From assembly GCF_029269265.1 (NCBI RefSeq), contig NZ_JARIXP010000002.1, positions 421,469-485,468 of the forward strand: a stretch of 64,000 bases of DNA, read 5' to 3'. The notes beneath the pieces were generated by a model. That model worked only from the letters and a program-made list of their open reading frames with translations, made no database searches and was not told the origin of the DNA. This stretch comes from Rheinheimera sp. 1928-s (GTDB taxonomy: Bacteria; Pseudomonadota; Gammaproteobacteria; Enterobacterales; Alteromonadaceae). The position numbers were made by a program, and so were the translations under genes. Below are positions 35,947 through 45,007 of the stretch, piece after piece (position 1 is the stretch's first letter; each line of letters starts with the position of its first letter).

Positions 35947-37926
35947 ATGCGCTTTGCTTTCTGCTTTTTTTTGCTGCTGTTTACTGCTGGCACCTATGCA
36001 GCGGATTTAACTCAATTATTAGAGCAAACCAAGGCCAATCCGCAGGGCCAACTCGATGCACAGCAAACTCAAGCTGCACGCACTGCAACTGACTATTTTC
36101 TGTTGGCCTATAGCCATTATGTGCTGAAAAACAAAGAGGCTGCGCTGGAGTTCAGCAATAAAGCTCTGACGTTAGAACCCGACACCGAGCTTGCCGCTCG
36201 TATTTTATTAATGCAGGCTTTAACTTATGGCGTATTTTACCGCGACACTGCGCTTGCGGTTGAAAAGCTAAAACTGGCACAGGCTATTTTGCCTGAGGAA
36301 AAAAGCCCGGTGTTGCTGGCACTGCGAATGGATATTCTGGAAAGTTTTTCGCAAGCCTACAATCAGCAAGGAAACACCGAGCTCGCGATGAAAGCCGCGG
36401 CACAAAGTCTGGCCCTGGCGACTCAGGCCGCGGACAAACAGCGTCAATTGGATTCAATGATCATGTTGGGTCGCCTGCATTTACAAAACAATCATTTGAC
36501 CAAAGCTTATCAGCATTTTAAATCAGCTTTACCGCTTGCTATTGAATTGGCAGATCAACAAGCCATTGCCTCGATCAATATGCGTCTGGGTATGGCCTAT
36601 CAGAAGCTTGGACAACACGAGCTGGCGTTGCAGCATTTTGAAGAAGCTGGCAGGCTTTATCAGCAGTTAGATAGTCTAAGTAGTCAGGTAAATGCGCTGA
36701 TTAATATTGGCGACAGCCAACTGGTGCTTAAACAAATCGACAAAGCGAAAGTCACTTACAACAATGCCCTGAAATTAGCAATGGATAGCCAGGATCCCCA
36801 TATGCTGATCTCAGCTTATGTCAGTTTGTCAGAATTGGCACTGGAGCAAAACGATCTGGATCAATCCGAGCAGTTGCTGATCAAAGCCCATCAACTGGCC
36901 AGCCAGGTATCGGCACAGTCCATCAAATCTGAGACTGCATTGTTTCTTGTTAATGTGTTTATCAAAAAACAAAATTACAGTGCGGCAACACAGTTGTTGG
37001 CCGAAGCTGCACCACAACCGGATAAACTGGCCGGCTATCTTCAGCATAAACATTTAGCCTTAAGTGCGGAACTGGCGGCCCTTGAACAACAATGGCAACA
37101 AGCCTATCAGCTGGAAAAGTCAGCCAATCAGTTGGAGATCGCTCAGCTCAATGACGACAGCAAACTACAACTGGATAGCTTGCAAAGCAGTCTTGAACTG
37201 CAGATGCAACAAGAAAAACAACAACAGGTGCAGCAAGCACGGCAACAACAACTCCGGCAATGGTTGCTGATTAGTTTGGCTCTGTTGGCAATTACGTTTT
37301 TTTGCTTGCTTTTGTTGTTGAATAAACAGAAAAAAAACAGTTCAGGCACCTTGGTGCAGCAACCACAGTGGCGAAGTTTTACCGAGTTAATGCTGCATCA
37401 TCACAGGGCTAAAACTCAAGGACAACTGCTGGTGATCATTCCGGCGCAAACGAATGCCCTGCTGAGCAAAGGCATACAACAAGTCAGCGCAGATTTCGTT
37501 CAGTTCAGAACACTGTTAGACCAGGCATTATTTTGGGTTGAGCAGGATCAGGAGTTCTGGTTGTATTGCGCTTCAGAGCAGAAAGCTCATGACTTGCAAC
37601 ATCAGTTGCTCCAAAGCTTAGCCCCAGATTATCAGGCTCATTCGGCGGTTTTACCTTTGCACTCACTGCTGTCTGAACGCATTTGTGAACAGGACTTAGA
37701 CGCATTGCGTGAGCTGGTCTGGTACAGCTTGTTTTTGGCGCAGAAACAAGGGCTGCAAGGCGCTATGGAATTCCACTATCAGTGCAATCAGAGCCGCCCT
37801 TGCGCCTGGCAAGCTGAGAACCTGAGGCAGGATTTATTTAATGCCATCAGCCTGGGCTTATTGGAAGTACAGGCGAATGGCATTTCATTGACTGACAAAC
37901 TAAAGCAACAATTGGCTCAGATTTGA
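35947..37926 (+). CDS. Exported TPR protein with single membrane helix and unassigned C-terminal domain
   Basis: 659 residues. A signal peptide (MRFAFCFFLLLFTAGTYA) is followed by about ten TPR-like repeats (about 25-400; e.g. ASINMRLGMAYQKLGQHELALQHFEEAG), a Gln-rich coiled coil, a membrane helix (about 434-456) and a cytoplasmic domain (about 470-659). That last domain has no clear motif but contains WVEQDQEFWLYC, which could be a degenerate GGDEF core; this is a weak guess. GGAG sits nine bases before ATG 35947; an upstream TTG at 35932 is unlikely. It overlaps the convergent synthase gene by ten bases. Confidence 0.8.
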   Translation: MRFAFCFFLLLFTAGTYAADLTQLLEQTKANPQGQLDAQQTQAARTATDYFLLAYSHYVLKNKEAALEFSNKALTLEPDTELAARILLMQALTYGVFYRDTALAVEKLKLAQAILPEEKSPVLLALRMDILESFSQAYNQQGNTELAMKAAAQSLALATQAADKQRQLDSMIMLGRLHLQNNHLTKAYQHFKSALPLAIELADQQAIASINMRLGMAYQKLGQHELALQHFEEAGRLYQQLDSLSSQVNALINIGDSQLVLKQIDKAKVTYNNALKLAMDSQDPHMLISAYVSLSELALEQNDLDQSEQLLIKAHQLASQVSAQSIKSETALFLVNVFIKKQNYSAATQLLAEAAPQPDKLAGYLQHKHLALSAELAALEQQWQQAYQLEKSANQLEIAQLNDDSKLQLDSLQSSLELQMQQEKQQQVQQARQQQLRQWLLISLALLAITFFCLLLLLNKQKKNSSGTLVQQPQWRSFTELMLHHHRAKTQGQLLVIIPAQTNALLSKGIQQVSADFVQFRTLLDQALFWVEQDQEFWLYCASEQKAHDLQHQLLQSLAPDYQAHSAVLPLHSLLSERICEQDLDALRELVWYSLFLAQKQGLQGAMEFHYQCNQSRPCAWQAENLRQDLFNAISLGLLEVQANGISLTDKLKQQLAQI

Positions 37927-38819
37927 ATCTGCATTAAGTTTGTTGGCAGTTCAAACTCCATAGCGGTTTTACGAAAAGGACAAATAAACTTCAGCTTCAC
38001 CGCTTGCAGCATCAAACCTTGTTGGTTTTTATTACCCGAACCATAGGCAGGGTCGCCCATCACAGGGTGCCCAGCCCAGGCAAAATGACGGCGGATCTGG
38101 TGCTTACGTCCGGTGATCAGCTTCACCCTGATGATGCTGCTGCGGCGCTCTTCTGAATAAGACTCCAATTCAAATTCAGTGCTACAGGCTTTGTCGTCCA
38201 GCGGTGCAGTCAAAACGCCTTTTGCCAGCAATTCTTCAGACAGCTGACCTTTGACTTCAATCCGGTATTCTTTGTCGATTTTATGCTGCTGCATCATCAG
38301 ACTAAAAGCTGCTGCAGCTTGTTTGGTATGAGCTATTAACACCAAACCACTGGCTTCACGATCCAACCTATGCAGTAAAAATACCTGACGTTTGCCTTGC
38401 CAGTGCAGCTCCGCAAAACGCAGTAAGGCCAAATGGTCGCCCCACTCATTACCTTGGGATAACATACCTGCAGGCTTAAACCAGACACTATAACCACGAG
38501 CTTCGTGAATAAGAACTGCAGGCTCACAACTGCGCTGCAGTAATTGCTCGTCGTAATTTAGTTCCAGACTGTCACCAGGTAATAGATCCGCCTGAGCACG
38601 GCGTAACCTTTTATTTTGTTTACCACGCCGCCACAACACCGCACCTTTATTCATAGCATCTTTCAGCCGGCCTTTACTCAGTTGTGGTGCAGCCGCAACC
38701 AAAGCTTCAATAGCTTGTTGTGGCTCTGTAATCTGGAGCTTTTTTGTCAGTTTCAAAATATTTTCACTTAAAAAAGAGTTCAGCCAGTATTCATGGCCAT
38801 TAGCCTGTAATGATACCAA
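37917..38819 (-). CDS. RluA-family pseudouridine synthase with S4-like N-terminal domain
   Basis: Converts uridine to pseudouridine in rRNA or tRNA. The 300 residues contain an S4-like RNA-binding part (about 48-92: LSKGRLKDAMNKGAVLWRRG), the catalytic motif HRLDREASGLVL with its Asp, and TGRKHQIRRHFAWAGHPVMGDPAYG. The start is uncertain: the frame opens at TTG 38819 without a clear ribosome site, and the next in-frame ATG would cut off the S4 part. The target nucleotide cannot be read from the sequence. Confidence 0.85.
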   Translation of the reverse strand: MVSLQANGHEYWLNSFLSENILKLTKKLQITEPQQAIEALVAAAPQLSKGRLKDAMNKGAVLWRRGKQNKRLRRAQADLLPGDSLELNYDEQLLQRSCEPAVLIHEARGYSVWFKPAGMLSQGNEWGDHLALLRFAELHWQGKRQVFLLHRLDREASGLVLIAHTKQAAAAFSLMMQQHKIDKEYRIEVKGQLSEELLAKGVLTAPLDDKACSTEFELESYSEERRSSIIRVKLITGRKHQIRRHFAWAGHPVMGDPAYGSGNKNQQGLMLQAVKLKFICPFRKTAMEFELPTNLMQIQI

Positions 38820-38838
38820 AGCTTAGGAGGCTCTGTGT

Positions 38839-39495
38839 ATGCGTAAATTTTGGTTGGTCAGTTTATTTGTTGTAACACCTTTTCTTACTCTGGCCGCGCC
38901 TGCAGAAGTCGCATCCACCAAAGAGTCATTTGCGTTGCCGTCTGAGCTGGCTGCGACAGCCAAACCTAAAGCAACACTGCGCAGCAGCGGCGCCTTAATT
39001 CAAAGTGTCGAAAACAATGTCTGGTTTGATACCATAGATATTTCATTTGACTCAGACTTAAACAACAACGGCTTTTATCACGGTCTTTATGTTCGTTTTG
39101 ACGCCGATACAAACTATACGTCGGTTCCAGTCTATGCCCATTTTGCGTTAAAACGCACCGGAGCACCTGAGGTCATCATCCATACCAGTTCTGTATTTAC
39201 CTTATACGGCACCAGTGCAGACGATTGGTTTGCGATAGAAAGTGAACTGCTGCATAGCCTGCCGCCAGCCTACTACGATTTGGTGATCCGGATTTATGAT
39301 GCGGATTACAATGACTTGTTAGCTGAAATTTCAGGATTCGACGAACCAGCGTTATCGGAGCTTCCACTGGAAGATTATTCTTATGACAGACCACAGGTTG
39401 TGATTATTGAAGAAGACAGCGGCAGTTTAGGTTGGTTAAGTGTACTGGCATTGTTTGCAGTTGCTGTTGCACGCAGAAAATTTAAAGTGGTTTAA
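38839..39495 (+). CDS. Exported 'choice-of-anchor H'-like protein with GlyGly-CTERM-type tail
   Basis: 218 residues with a signal peptide (cleaved near TLAAPA, residue 22). The middle (about 60-180) holds acidic DSDLNNNGFYHGLYVRFDADTNY and other repeats of beta type. The tail is a Ser-Gly motif (DSGSLGWLS), a hydrophobic helix and ARRK, in the pattern of GlyGly-CTERM sorting signals cut by rhombosortase. AGGAGG lies before ATG 38839. The processing protease is not in this window. Function of the mature domain is unknown. Confidence 0.75.
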   Translation: MRKFWLVSLFVVTPFLTLAAPAEVASTKESFALPSELAATAKPKATLRSSGALIQSVENNVWFDTIDISFDSDLNNNGFYHGLYVRFDADTNYTSVPVYAHFALKRTGAPEVIIHTSSVFTLYGTSADDWFAIESELLHSLPPAYYDLVIRIYDADYNDLLAEISGFDEPALSELPLEDYSYDRPQVVIIEEDSGSLGWLSVLALFAVAVARRKFKVV

Positions 39496-39534
39496 CTGCC
39501 AGCAGAGAACTCAAAGCTATAGTGCAGAAGTGTT

Positions 39535-39564
39535 AAAGCCCCGCAGCAAAGCGGGGCTTTTTTT
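39535..39564. terminator. Terminator between the CTERM protein and phoH
   Basis: AAAGCCCCGC-agcaaa-GCGGGGCTTT followed by TTTT. It ends the plus-strand gene; the minus side has only a shorter run of Ts but may work for the PhoH gene. Confidence 0.85.
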
Positions 39565-39571
39565 AAATCTT

Positions 39572-40963
39572 TTACAAATTAGCCTCAGCAAAAGATGCCA
39601 GCCTGCTTCGCACCACACCATTAAGATTAACGGTAGTGCTGCCTTCAAAGTTTTTAAAACGCTCCACTATATAAGTTAAACCCGAGGTCACTGCCGTCAG
39701 GTAATTGCTGTCGATTTGCGACAGGTTGCCGGAACAAATCAGTTTGGTACCTTCACCACAGCGGGTGATAATAGTTTTCAACTGCGCTGCACTTAAGTTC
39801 TGACATTCATCCAACAGTACTATTGCGTTCTGGATACTGCGACCGCGCATAAAGTTCACAGACTTAAACTGGATATTGGCTTTGTCCATAATATACTGCA
39901 CGCTGGCATGCGGATGTTCATCAGTTTTATGCAGCACTTCCAATGAATCGGTAATAGCTGCCAGCCAAGGTGCCATTTTCTCTTCTTCGGTGCCAGGTAA
40001 AAAGCCAATAGACTCAGCAATTTCCGGTGTGTTACGAGTGACTATTACTTTGTCGTACAAGCCTTTTTCAATCACCAGCTCCAGCGCGGCAGCCAACGCA
40101 ATCAGAGTTTTACCACAACCTGCAGGACCGGTCAGGATCACTAAATCCATATCAGGGTCCAGCAAGGCATTCAGTGCCATTGCCTGATAAATGTTTTTCG
40201 GGTGAATACCCCAGGCATGTTTGTGCATCAGGCGTTCAAAACCCAGGTCGAGAATTTTAATTTCCTGCTCATTGATTTCCAGCACCCGGCCAGCAAAAGT
40301 TTCAGCTTCGTCAATCAGGTACTCATTCAGGTAGGCATTAGGCAATACGGAGCGAGGCACAAAATGATAGGTGTCACGACCTTCGTTATGGGTACGGCAA
40401 TCTTTGACCACAGACCAGAAATCGCCGGAAAACTTGTAATAGCCCTTGTATAAAAACCGCACATCATCAATCAACTGGTCAGTTCGGTAATCTTCAACCA
40501 GTTTCAGCCCTGCCCCTTTAGCTTTCAGGCGCATATTAATATCTTTGGTGACCAGTATCACTTTGGTCGGCGCTTTTTCCCGCTGTAAAAATAAAGCGGT
40601 ATTAATAATCAGGTGGTCATTTTCACCGCCGGGCAAGCCCGGGATTTGGTCGCTGATATGGTGGTCGTTGATAATAAACAAATGACCAGCATTTTTTTCT
40701 TCAATAGGGCTAGGTAAAGCAACACCCAACAACATTTCTTCAGGTGAAGCGTCTTTGAGTACATCTTCCAGCGCCCGAATCGCAATACGGGCCTCTCGGC
40801 TGACGTCTTTGTGTTTGTCTTTGATATGGTCCAGTTCTTCGAGCACGGTCATCGGGATGACAACGTCGTGTTCCTGAAAGTTTAAGAAGGCGAAAGGTTC
40901 ATGCAGCAGAATGTTGGTGTCCAGAACGTATATTTTTTTATCTTTAGCTCTTCTTCGCGCCAT
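39572..40963 (-). CDS. PIN-PhoH family ATPase/RNase-like protein
   Basis: 463 residues. The N-terminal PIN nuclease domain (about 8-150) begins KIYVLDTNILLHEPF and keeps the acidic residues in VLEELDHIK. The C-terminal PhoH ATPase (about 235-460) has Walker A TGPAGCGKT and Walker B AIVLLDECQN. Such PhoH2-type proteins couple RNA unwinding with cleavage. The frame opens at 40993, but AAGGAG precedes ATG 40963 (MARRRAKDKK). It is a single-gene unit. Confidence 0.92.
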   Translation of the reverse strand: MARRRAKDKKIYVLDTNILLHEPFAFLNFQEHDVVIPMTVLEELDHIKDKHKDVSREARIAIRALEDVLKDASPEEMLLGVALPSPIEEKNAGHLFIINDHHISDQIPGLPGGENDHLIINTALFLQREKAPTKVILVTKDINMRLKAKGAGLKLVEDYRTDQLIDDVRFLYKGYYKFSGDFWSVVKDCRTHNEGRDTYHFVPRSVLPNAYLNEYLIDEAETFAGRVLEINEQEIKILDLGFERLMHKHAWGIHPKNIYQAMALNALLDPDMDLVILTGPAGCGKTLIALAAALELVIEKGLYDKVIVTRNTPEIAESIGFLPGTEEEKMAPWLAAITDSLEVLHKTDEHPHASVQYIMDKANIQFKSVNFMRGRSIQNAIVLLDECQNLSAAQLKTIITRCGEGTKLICSGNLSQIDSNYLTAVTSGLTYIVERFKNFEGSTTVNLNGVVRSRLASFAEANL

Positions 40964-41241
40964 AAGCAGCTCCTTAGCGACAATAAAAACCATGAATGTT
41001 CATGGCAAAAATACAACAATCTTTACTTCAACTCTGACTGGCTCCCTGATGTTTTGGTTCAGTGGGAAGGAAGATGTCAGTGCTTTTATTCATTTGATCT
41101 AAGCTTAGAGCAAAAATGCACTGCCTGTATGACCAATAGATGACGATTTTTAATCTATGGAAAAAAATACGTCATTACAGCTGATGCGGTCTCAGGCTTT
41201 TCGCTGTACCATGGCGCGCCATTTTCTGCAGTGAGGACAAG

Positions 41242-44157
41242 ATGATAAAATTTGCTTTGGGTCAACGTTGGATCAGCGACAGTGAGTCGGATTTAGGTTT
41301 AGGTACTGTGATTGGGCAGGAAGGCAGGATGCTGACTTTGTTGTTCCCCGCCAGTGGTGAAAACCGACTGTACTCCATTTTGGAAGCGCCGCTGACCCGT
41401 GTACAGTTTAACCCGGGCGATACAGTCAAAAGTGCCGAAGGTTTCTCAGTTTTCATCAGTGAAGTAGAAAGTAAAAACGACTGTTTTATTTATCATGGAA
41501 CCCGCACCGACACAGATGAGACAGTCGCACTGCGTGAATTATTTCTCGATCATTTTATTAGCTTCAGTCAACCACAAGACCGCTTATTCGCTGGTCAGGT
41601 CGATCGTTTTGAAACCTTCCCTCTGCGTTACCAAAGCTGGCAACATTTACATCAGCAGCAACAAAGCCCGCTGCAAGGTTTAGTCGGCGGCAGAATGAGC
41701 TTGATCCCGCATCAGCTTTACATCGCTGAAGAAGTCGCAAAACGTCATGCCCCACGCGTATTACTGGCCGACGAAGTAGGTTTGGGTAAAACCATTGAAG
41801 CTGGTTTAGTGATCCATCAGCAGGTACTGGCGGGTTTAGCCAAACGTGTACTAGTGGTCGTGCCTGAGTCACTGCAACATCAGTGGCTGGTTGAAATGCT
41901 GCGCCGTTTTAACTTGAAATTTTCTATTTTTGATGATGAACGTTGTATTGAATCCTCATTGGATGGTGGCAACCCCTTTGAAACCGAACAGTTAATATTA
42001 ACCAGCCTTGAATTTCTGGTTAAAAAGCGCAGCCATCACCAAAAAGCTGTCGAAGCCGACTGGGATTTATTAGTGGTGGATGAAGCTCACCATCTGCACT
42101 GGAGCGAAGAAGCAGCCAGCACTGAATACCAACGTATTGAAGAACTGGCAGAGGGCACAGCAGGTTTAATATTACTGACAGCCACTCCTGATCAACTGGG
42201 TCATCAGAGTCATTTTGCCCGCTTGCGTTTATTAGATCCAAATCGTTTCCATGACTATCAGGCGTTTATTGCAGAAGAGCAAAGCTATAAACAGATTGCC
42301 GATTTGGCGGCCGCTGTGCTGGAGCAAACGCCATTAAGCCAAGCTTCCGCCCAAGAGCTAAGTCAATTGTTAGCTGAAAGCGATATCAAAGCCGCTTTAA
42401 CCACTTTGCAAGATGCGAACAGCAGCGATGATGAAATTAATCAGGTAAAACAGCAGTTATTGAGCCAATTACTGGACCGTCACGGCACAGGCCGGATTTT
42501 ATTCCGCAATAGCCGCAGCGCTATTTCAGGCTTTCCACAACGTCAGCCCCAAGCTGTTGCCCTGCAACTGCCTGAACAATATCAAAATGCGTTAAAAGTG
42601 CAGCAAGCCTTTAATAAGCAACAAAGCCTAGAGCAAAAAGCCAAAGCCAGTTTATTTCCTGAGCGGGTGTTTCAGGAATTTGAAGGCAAAGCCAGCAGTT
42701 GGTGGCAGTTTGACCCAAGGGTTGACCACCTGATTGCTTTACTGAAACAACATAAACGCAGCAAATTTTTATTGATCTGTGCTCATGCTGATACAGCTAT
42801 TGCACTGGAAGAGGCAGTTCGGGTTCGTGAAGGTATTCGCGCATCGGTATTCCATGAAGGCATGACTATTGTCGAGCGGGATATGGCAGCCGCTTATTTT
42901 GCCCAGGAAGATAACAGCGCTCAAATGCTGATTTGTTCAGAAATTGGCAGTGAAGGCCGTAACTTCCAGTTTGCTCATCATCTGGTGTTATTTGATTTAC
43001 CACTGAACCCGGATTTGCTTGAGCAACGAATAGGTCGTTTGGACCGTATAGGTCAGACGCAGGATATTCAAATCCATATCCCTTATTTTGCTAACCATCC
43101 TCAACAAGTGCTACTGGACTGGTATCAGCAGGGCTTACAGGCGTTCAGTCAAACCTGCCAAACCGGGCGTTCCGTATTTGAACACCTGTCTACTGAGCTG
43201 TTTGAGCTGCTTTCTGCCAACACAGTAGATCATGATGCTGTACAGGCGCTTATCGCAAAAAGTGCAGAACTGAACCAGCAACTCAAGCAAAAGCTGGAGC
43301 AAGGCCGCGATAAACTGCTTGAAATCAATAGTTCAGGTCGAGGTAGAGCCCGTGAACTGGCCGATGCTATTGCCACTTTAGATGATGAAACCCGTCTGCC
43401 GATGTTTATGTTGCGGGCATGGGATGTGCTGGGTGTGAATCAGGACGACCGCGGCGAAAACAGTATGGTGCTGACTATGTCAGAACACTTGCACAGCCAC
43501 TACCCTATGCTGGACGACGATGGTGTCAGCGTTACCTTTGACCGGGCCACTGCTTTGGCACAGGAAGATATTCAGTTTTTAAGCTGGGATCACCCTATGG
43601 TTCAAGGCACTTTAGATATCTTAACCAATGAGCAAATGGGCAACAGTTCTGTGGCCTTGTTACCGAATAAAGCTCTGCCTGCCGGTACTTATTTTGTTGA
43701 ATTTATTTTTATCGTTGAAGCCAGCGCGCCCAAAGAGCTGCAACTGGGTCGTTATTTGCCAGTGACTCCGGTTCGTTTGCTGTTGGAAAAGAATGGGAAA
43801 AATCTGGCTGCAAACGTTGGCTTTGAGCAGTTTAATAAGCAATTAAAGCCTGTAGGCCGACAACCTGCTGCCAAGATGGTAAAAGCCTTACAAAGCTTTA
43901 TTCATCCATTAATAGGCAAAGCGCAGGAATTGGCCACAGTGCGTTTAATTGAAGTTCAGCAGCAAGCCCAGCAGTTGATGCAACAACAGCTGAATGCTCA
44001 AATTGAACGCTTGCAGGCCCTGCAGAAATTGAATCCGTCCGTACGACCGGAAGAAATTATACATTTACAAAAACAGCAACAAGAATTAACAGATTACATC
44101 AGTAAAGCTCGGTTAAAATTTGATGCGTTGCGGGTTGTTGTTGTCAGTCATGACTAA
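41242..44157 (+). CDS. rapA: RapA (HepA), RNA polymerase-associated Swi2/Snf2 ATPase
   Basis: Releases and recycles RNA polymerase after transcription. At 971 residues it matches the family length. The N-terminal Tudor-like part starts FALGQRWISDSESDLGLGTV. Motif I is DEVGLGKTIEAG, motif II DEAHHL, motif III TATP, and the C-terminal helicase half has SEIGSEGRNFQFA and QRIGRLDRIGQ. It is followed by rluA after two bases, as in E. coli. Confidence 0.96.
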   Translation: MIKFALGQRWISDSESDLGLGTVIGQEGRMLTLLFPASGENRLYSILEAPLTRVQFNPGDTVKSAEGFSVFISEVESKNDCFIYHGTRTDTDETVALRELFLDHFISFSQPQDRLFAGQVDRFETFPLRYQSWQHLHQQQQSPLQGLVGGRMSLIPHQLYIAEEVAKRHAPRVLLADEVGLGKTIEAGLVIHQQVLAGLAKRVLVVVPESLQHQWLVEMLRRFNLKFSIFDDERCIESSLDGGNPFETEQLILTSLEFLVKKRSHHQKAVEADWDLLVVDEAHHLHWSEEAASTEYQRIEELAEGTAGLILLTATPDQLGHQSHFARLRLLDPNRFHDYQAFIAEEQSYKQIADLAAAVLEQTPLSQASAQELSQLLAESDIKAALTTLQDANSSDDEINQVKQQLLSQLLDRHGTGRILFRNSRSAISGFPQRQPQAVALQLPEQYQNALKVQQAFNKQQSLEQKAKASLFPERVFQEFEGKASSWWQFDPRVDHLIALLKQHKRSKFLLICAHADTAIALEEAVRVREGIRASVFHEGMTIVERDMAAAYFAQEDNSAQMLICSEIGSEGRNFQFAHHLVLFDLPLNPDLLEQRIGRLDRIGQTQDIQIHIPYFANHPQQVLLDWYQQGLQAFSQTCQTGRSVFEHLSTELFELLSANTVDHDAVQALIAKSAELNQQLKQKLEQGRDKLLEINSSGRGRARELADAIATLDDETRLPMFMLRAWDVLGVNQDDRGENSMVLTMSEHLHSHYPMLDDDGVSVTFDRATALAQEDIQFLSWDHPMVQGTLDILTNEQMGNSSVALLPNKALPAGTYFVEFIFIVEASAPKELQLGRYLPVTPVRLLLEKNGKNLAANVGFEQFNKQLKPVGRQPAAKMVKALQSFIHPLIGKAQELATVRLIEVQQQAQQLMQQQLNAQIERLQALQKLNPSVRPEEIIHLQKQQQELTDYISKARLKFDALRVVVVSHD

Positions 44158-44159
44158 AA

Positions 44160-44822
44160 GTGAATACAATGTTACTTGAATACAAGCCGCCAACAGAACC
44201 ATATCTGGATATTGTGTATCAGGATCAGGATATTGTGATACTGAATAAACCCAGTGGCTTACTGACAGTGCCGGGCAAAGCGCCTGAACACAAAGACAGT
44301 CTGGATTACAGAGTGCGCTTGGTCTGGCCTTTGGCTCGTATAGTACACCGACTGGATATGGCGACTTCGGGTTTGGTTGTAATGGCAATGCATGCTCAAA
44401 GCCAGCGCGATCTAAATAAACAGTTTGAGTTGCGTCAGACCAAAAAGCGTTATTTTGCTTTACTGGAAGGCCAGGTGTCCGTCGATTCAGGTGCTGTTGA
44501 CTTGCCTTTAATTTGTGACTGGCCTAACCGACCAAAACAAATGGTGCATTTTGGATCTGGTAAGCCTTCTTTAACTTATTTTAAAGTGTTGGAGCGAACT
44601 CCACACCAAACGAAAGTAGAACTTACTCCCATTACAGGGCGTTCTCACCAGTTAAGAGTACATATGTTATGGCTGGGACATCCGATACTTGGGGATAAGT
44701 TTTATGGAACTGAGCAAGGAAAAAGTTCAGTGACTCGACTTCAGTTACATGCAGGCTCATTGACATTAAAACACCCAACCTCAGGAACTGAGCTATATTT
44801 TGACGTTGAGTGCCCGTTTTAA
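44160..44822 (+). CDS. rluA: RluA, dual-specificity rRNA/tRNA pseudouridine synthase
   Basis: Makes pseudouridine 746 in 23S rRNA and 32 in several tRNAs. The 220 residues follow E. coli RluA closely: LDIVYQDQDIVILNKPSGLL, HRLDMATSGLVV with the catalytic Asp, VDLPLICDWPNRPKQM and PITGRSHQLRVHMLWLGHPILGD. Both GTG 44160 and ATG 44169 could start it, and neither has a strong ribosome site, which suggests coupling to rapA two bases upstream. Confidence 0.95.
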   Translation: MNTMLLEYKPPTEPYLDIVYQDQDIVILNKPSGLLTVPGKAPEHKDSLDYRVRLVWPLARIVHRLDMATSGLVVMAMHAQSQRDLNKQFELRQTKKRYFALLEGQVSVDSGAVDLPLICDWPNRPKQMVHFGSGKPSLTYFKVLERTPHQTKVELTPITGRSHQLRVHMLWLGHPILGDKFYGTEQGKSSVTRLQLHAGSLTLKHPTSGTELYFDVECPF

Positions 44823-44899
44823 TCAGAGGAACAGCAGTAATTGATGGCTTTGTTAACCTAAGGTTCAGTTATTTAAGGTAAACTTAGCACAACGGTAAG

Positions 44900-44921
44900 A
44901 AGTCAGATGGACATCTGACTT
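44900..44921. repeat. Perfect inverted repeat in the ompA-like 5' region
   Basis: AAGTCAGATG and CATCTGACTT pair exactly with two bases between. It lies about 85 bases before the porin start and 78 bases after rluA. No T-run follows, so it is either an operator or a 5'-leader stem. Confidence 0.6.
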
Positions 44922-45007
44922 AAATTCGTAATAACGAGCAGCTAGATTTGACTAAATATTTTACTCAAATAGAATAGCAGCCGCAATTTACCTCTTAGGA
45001 GATATGG

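Noticed and set aside
40901-41143. Plus-strand frames of 60-80 codons between phoH and rapA
   Set aside because: They begin inside phoH on the other strand, have no ribosome site and no recognisable protein features.
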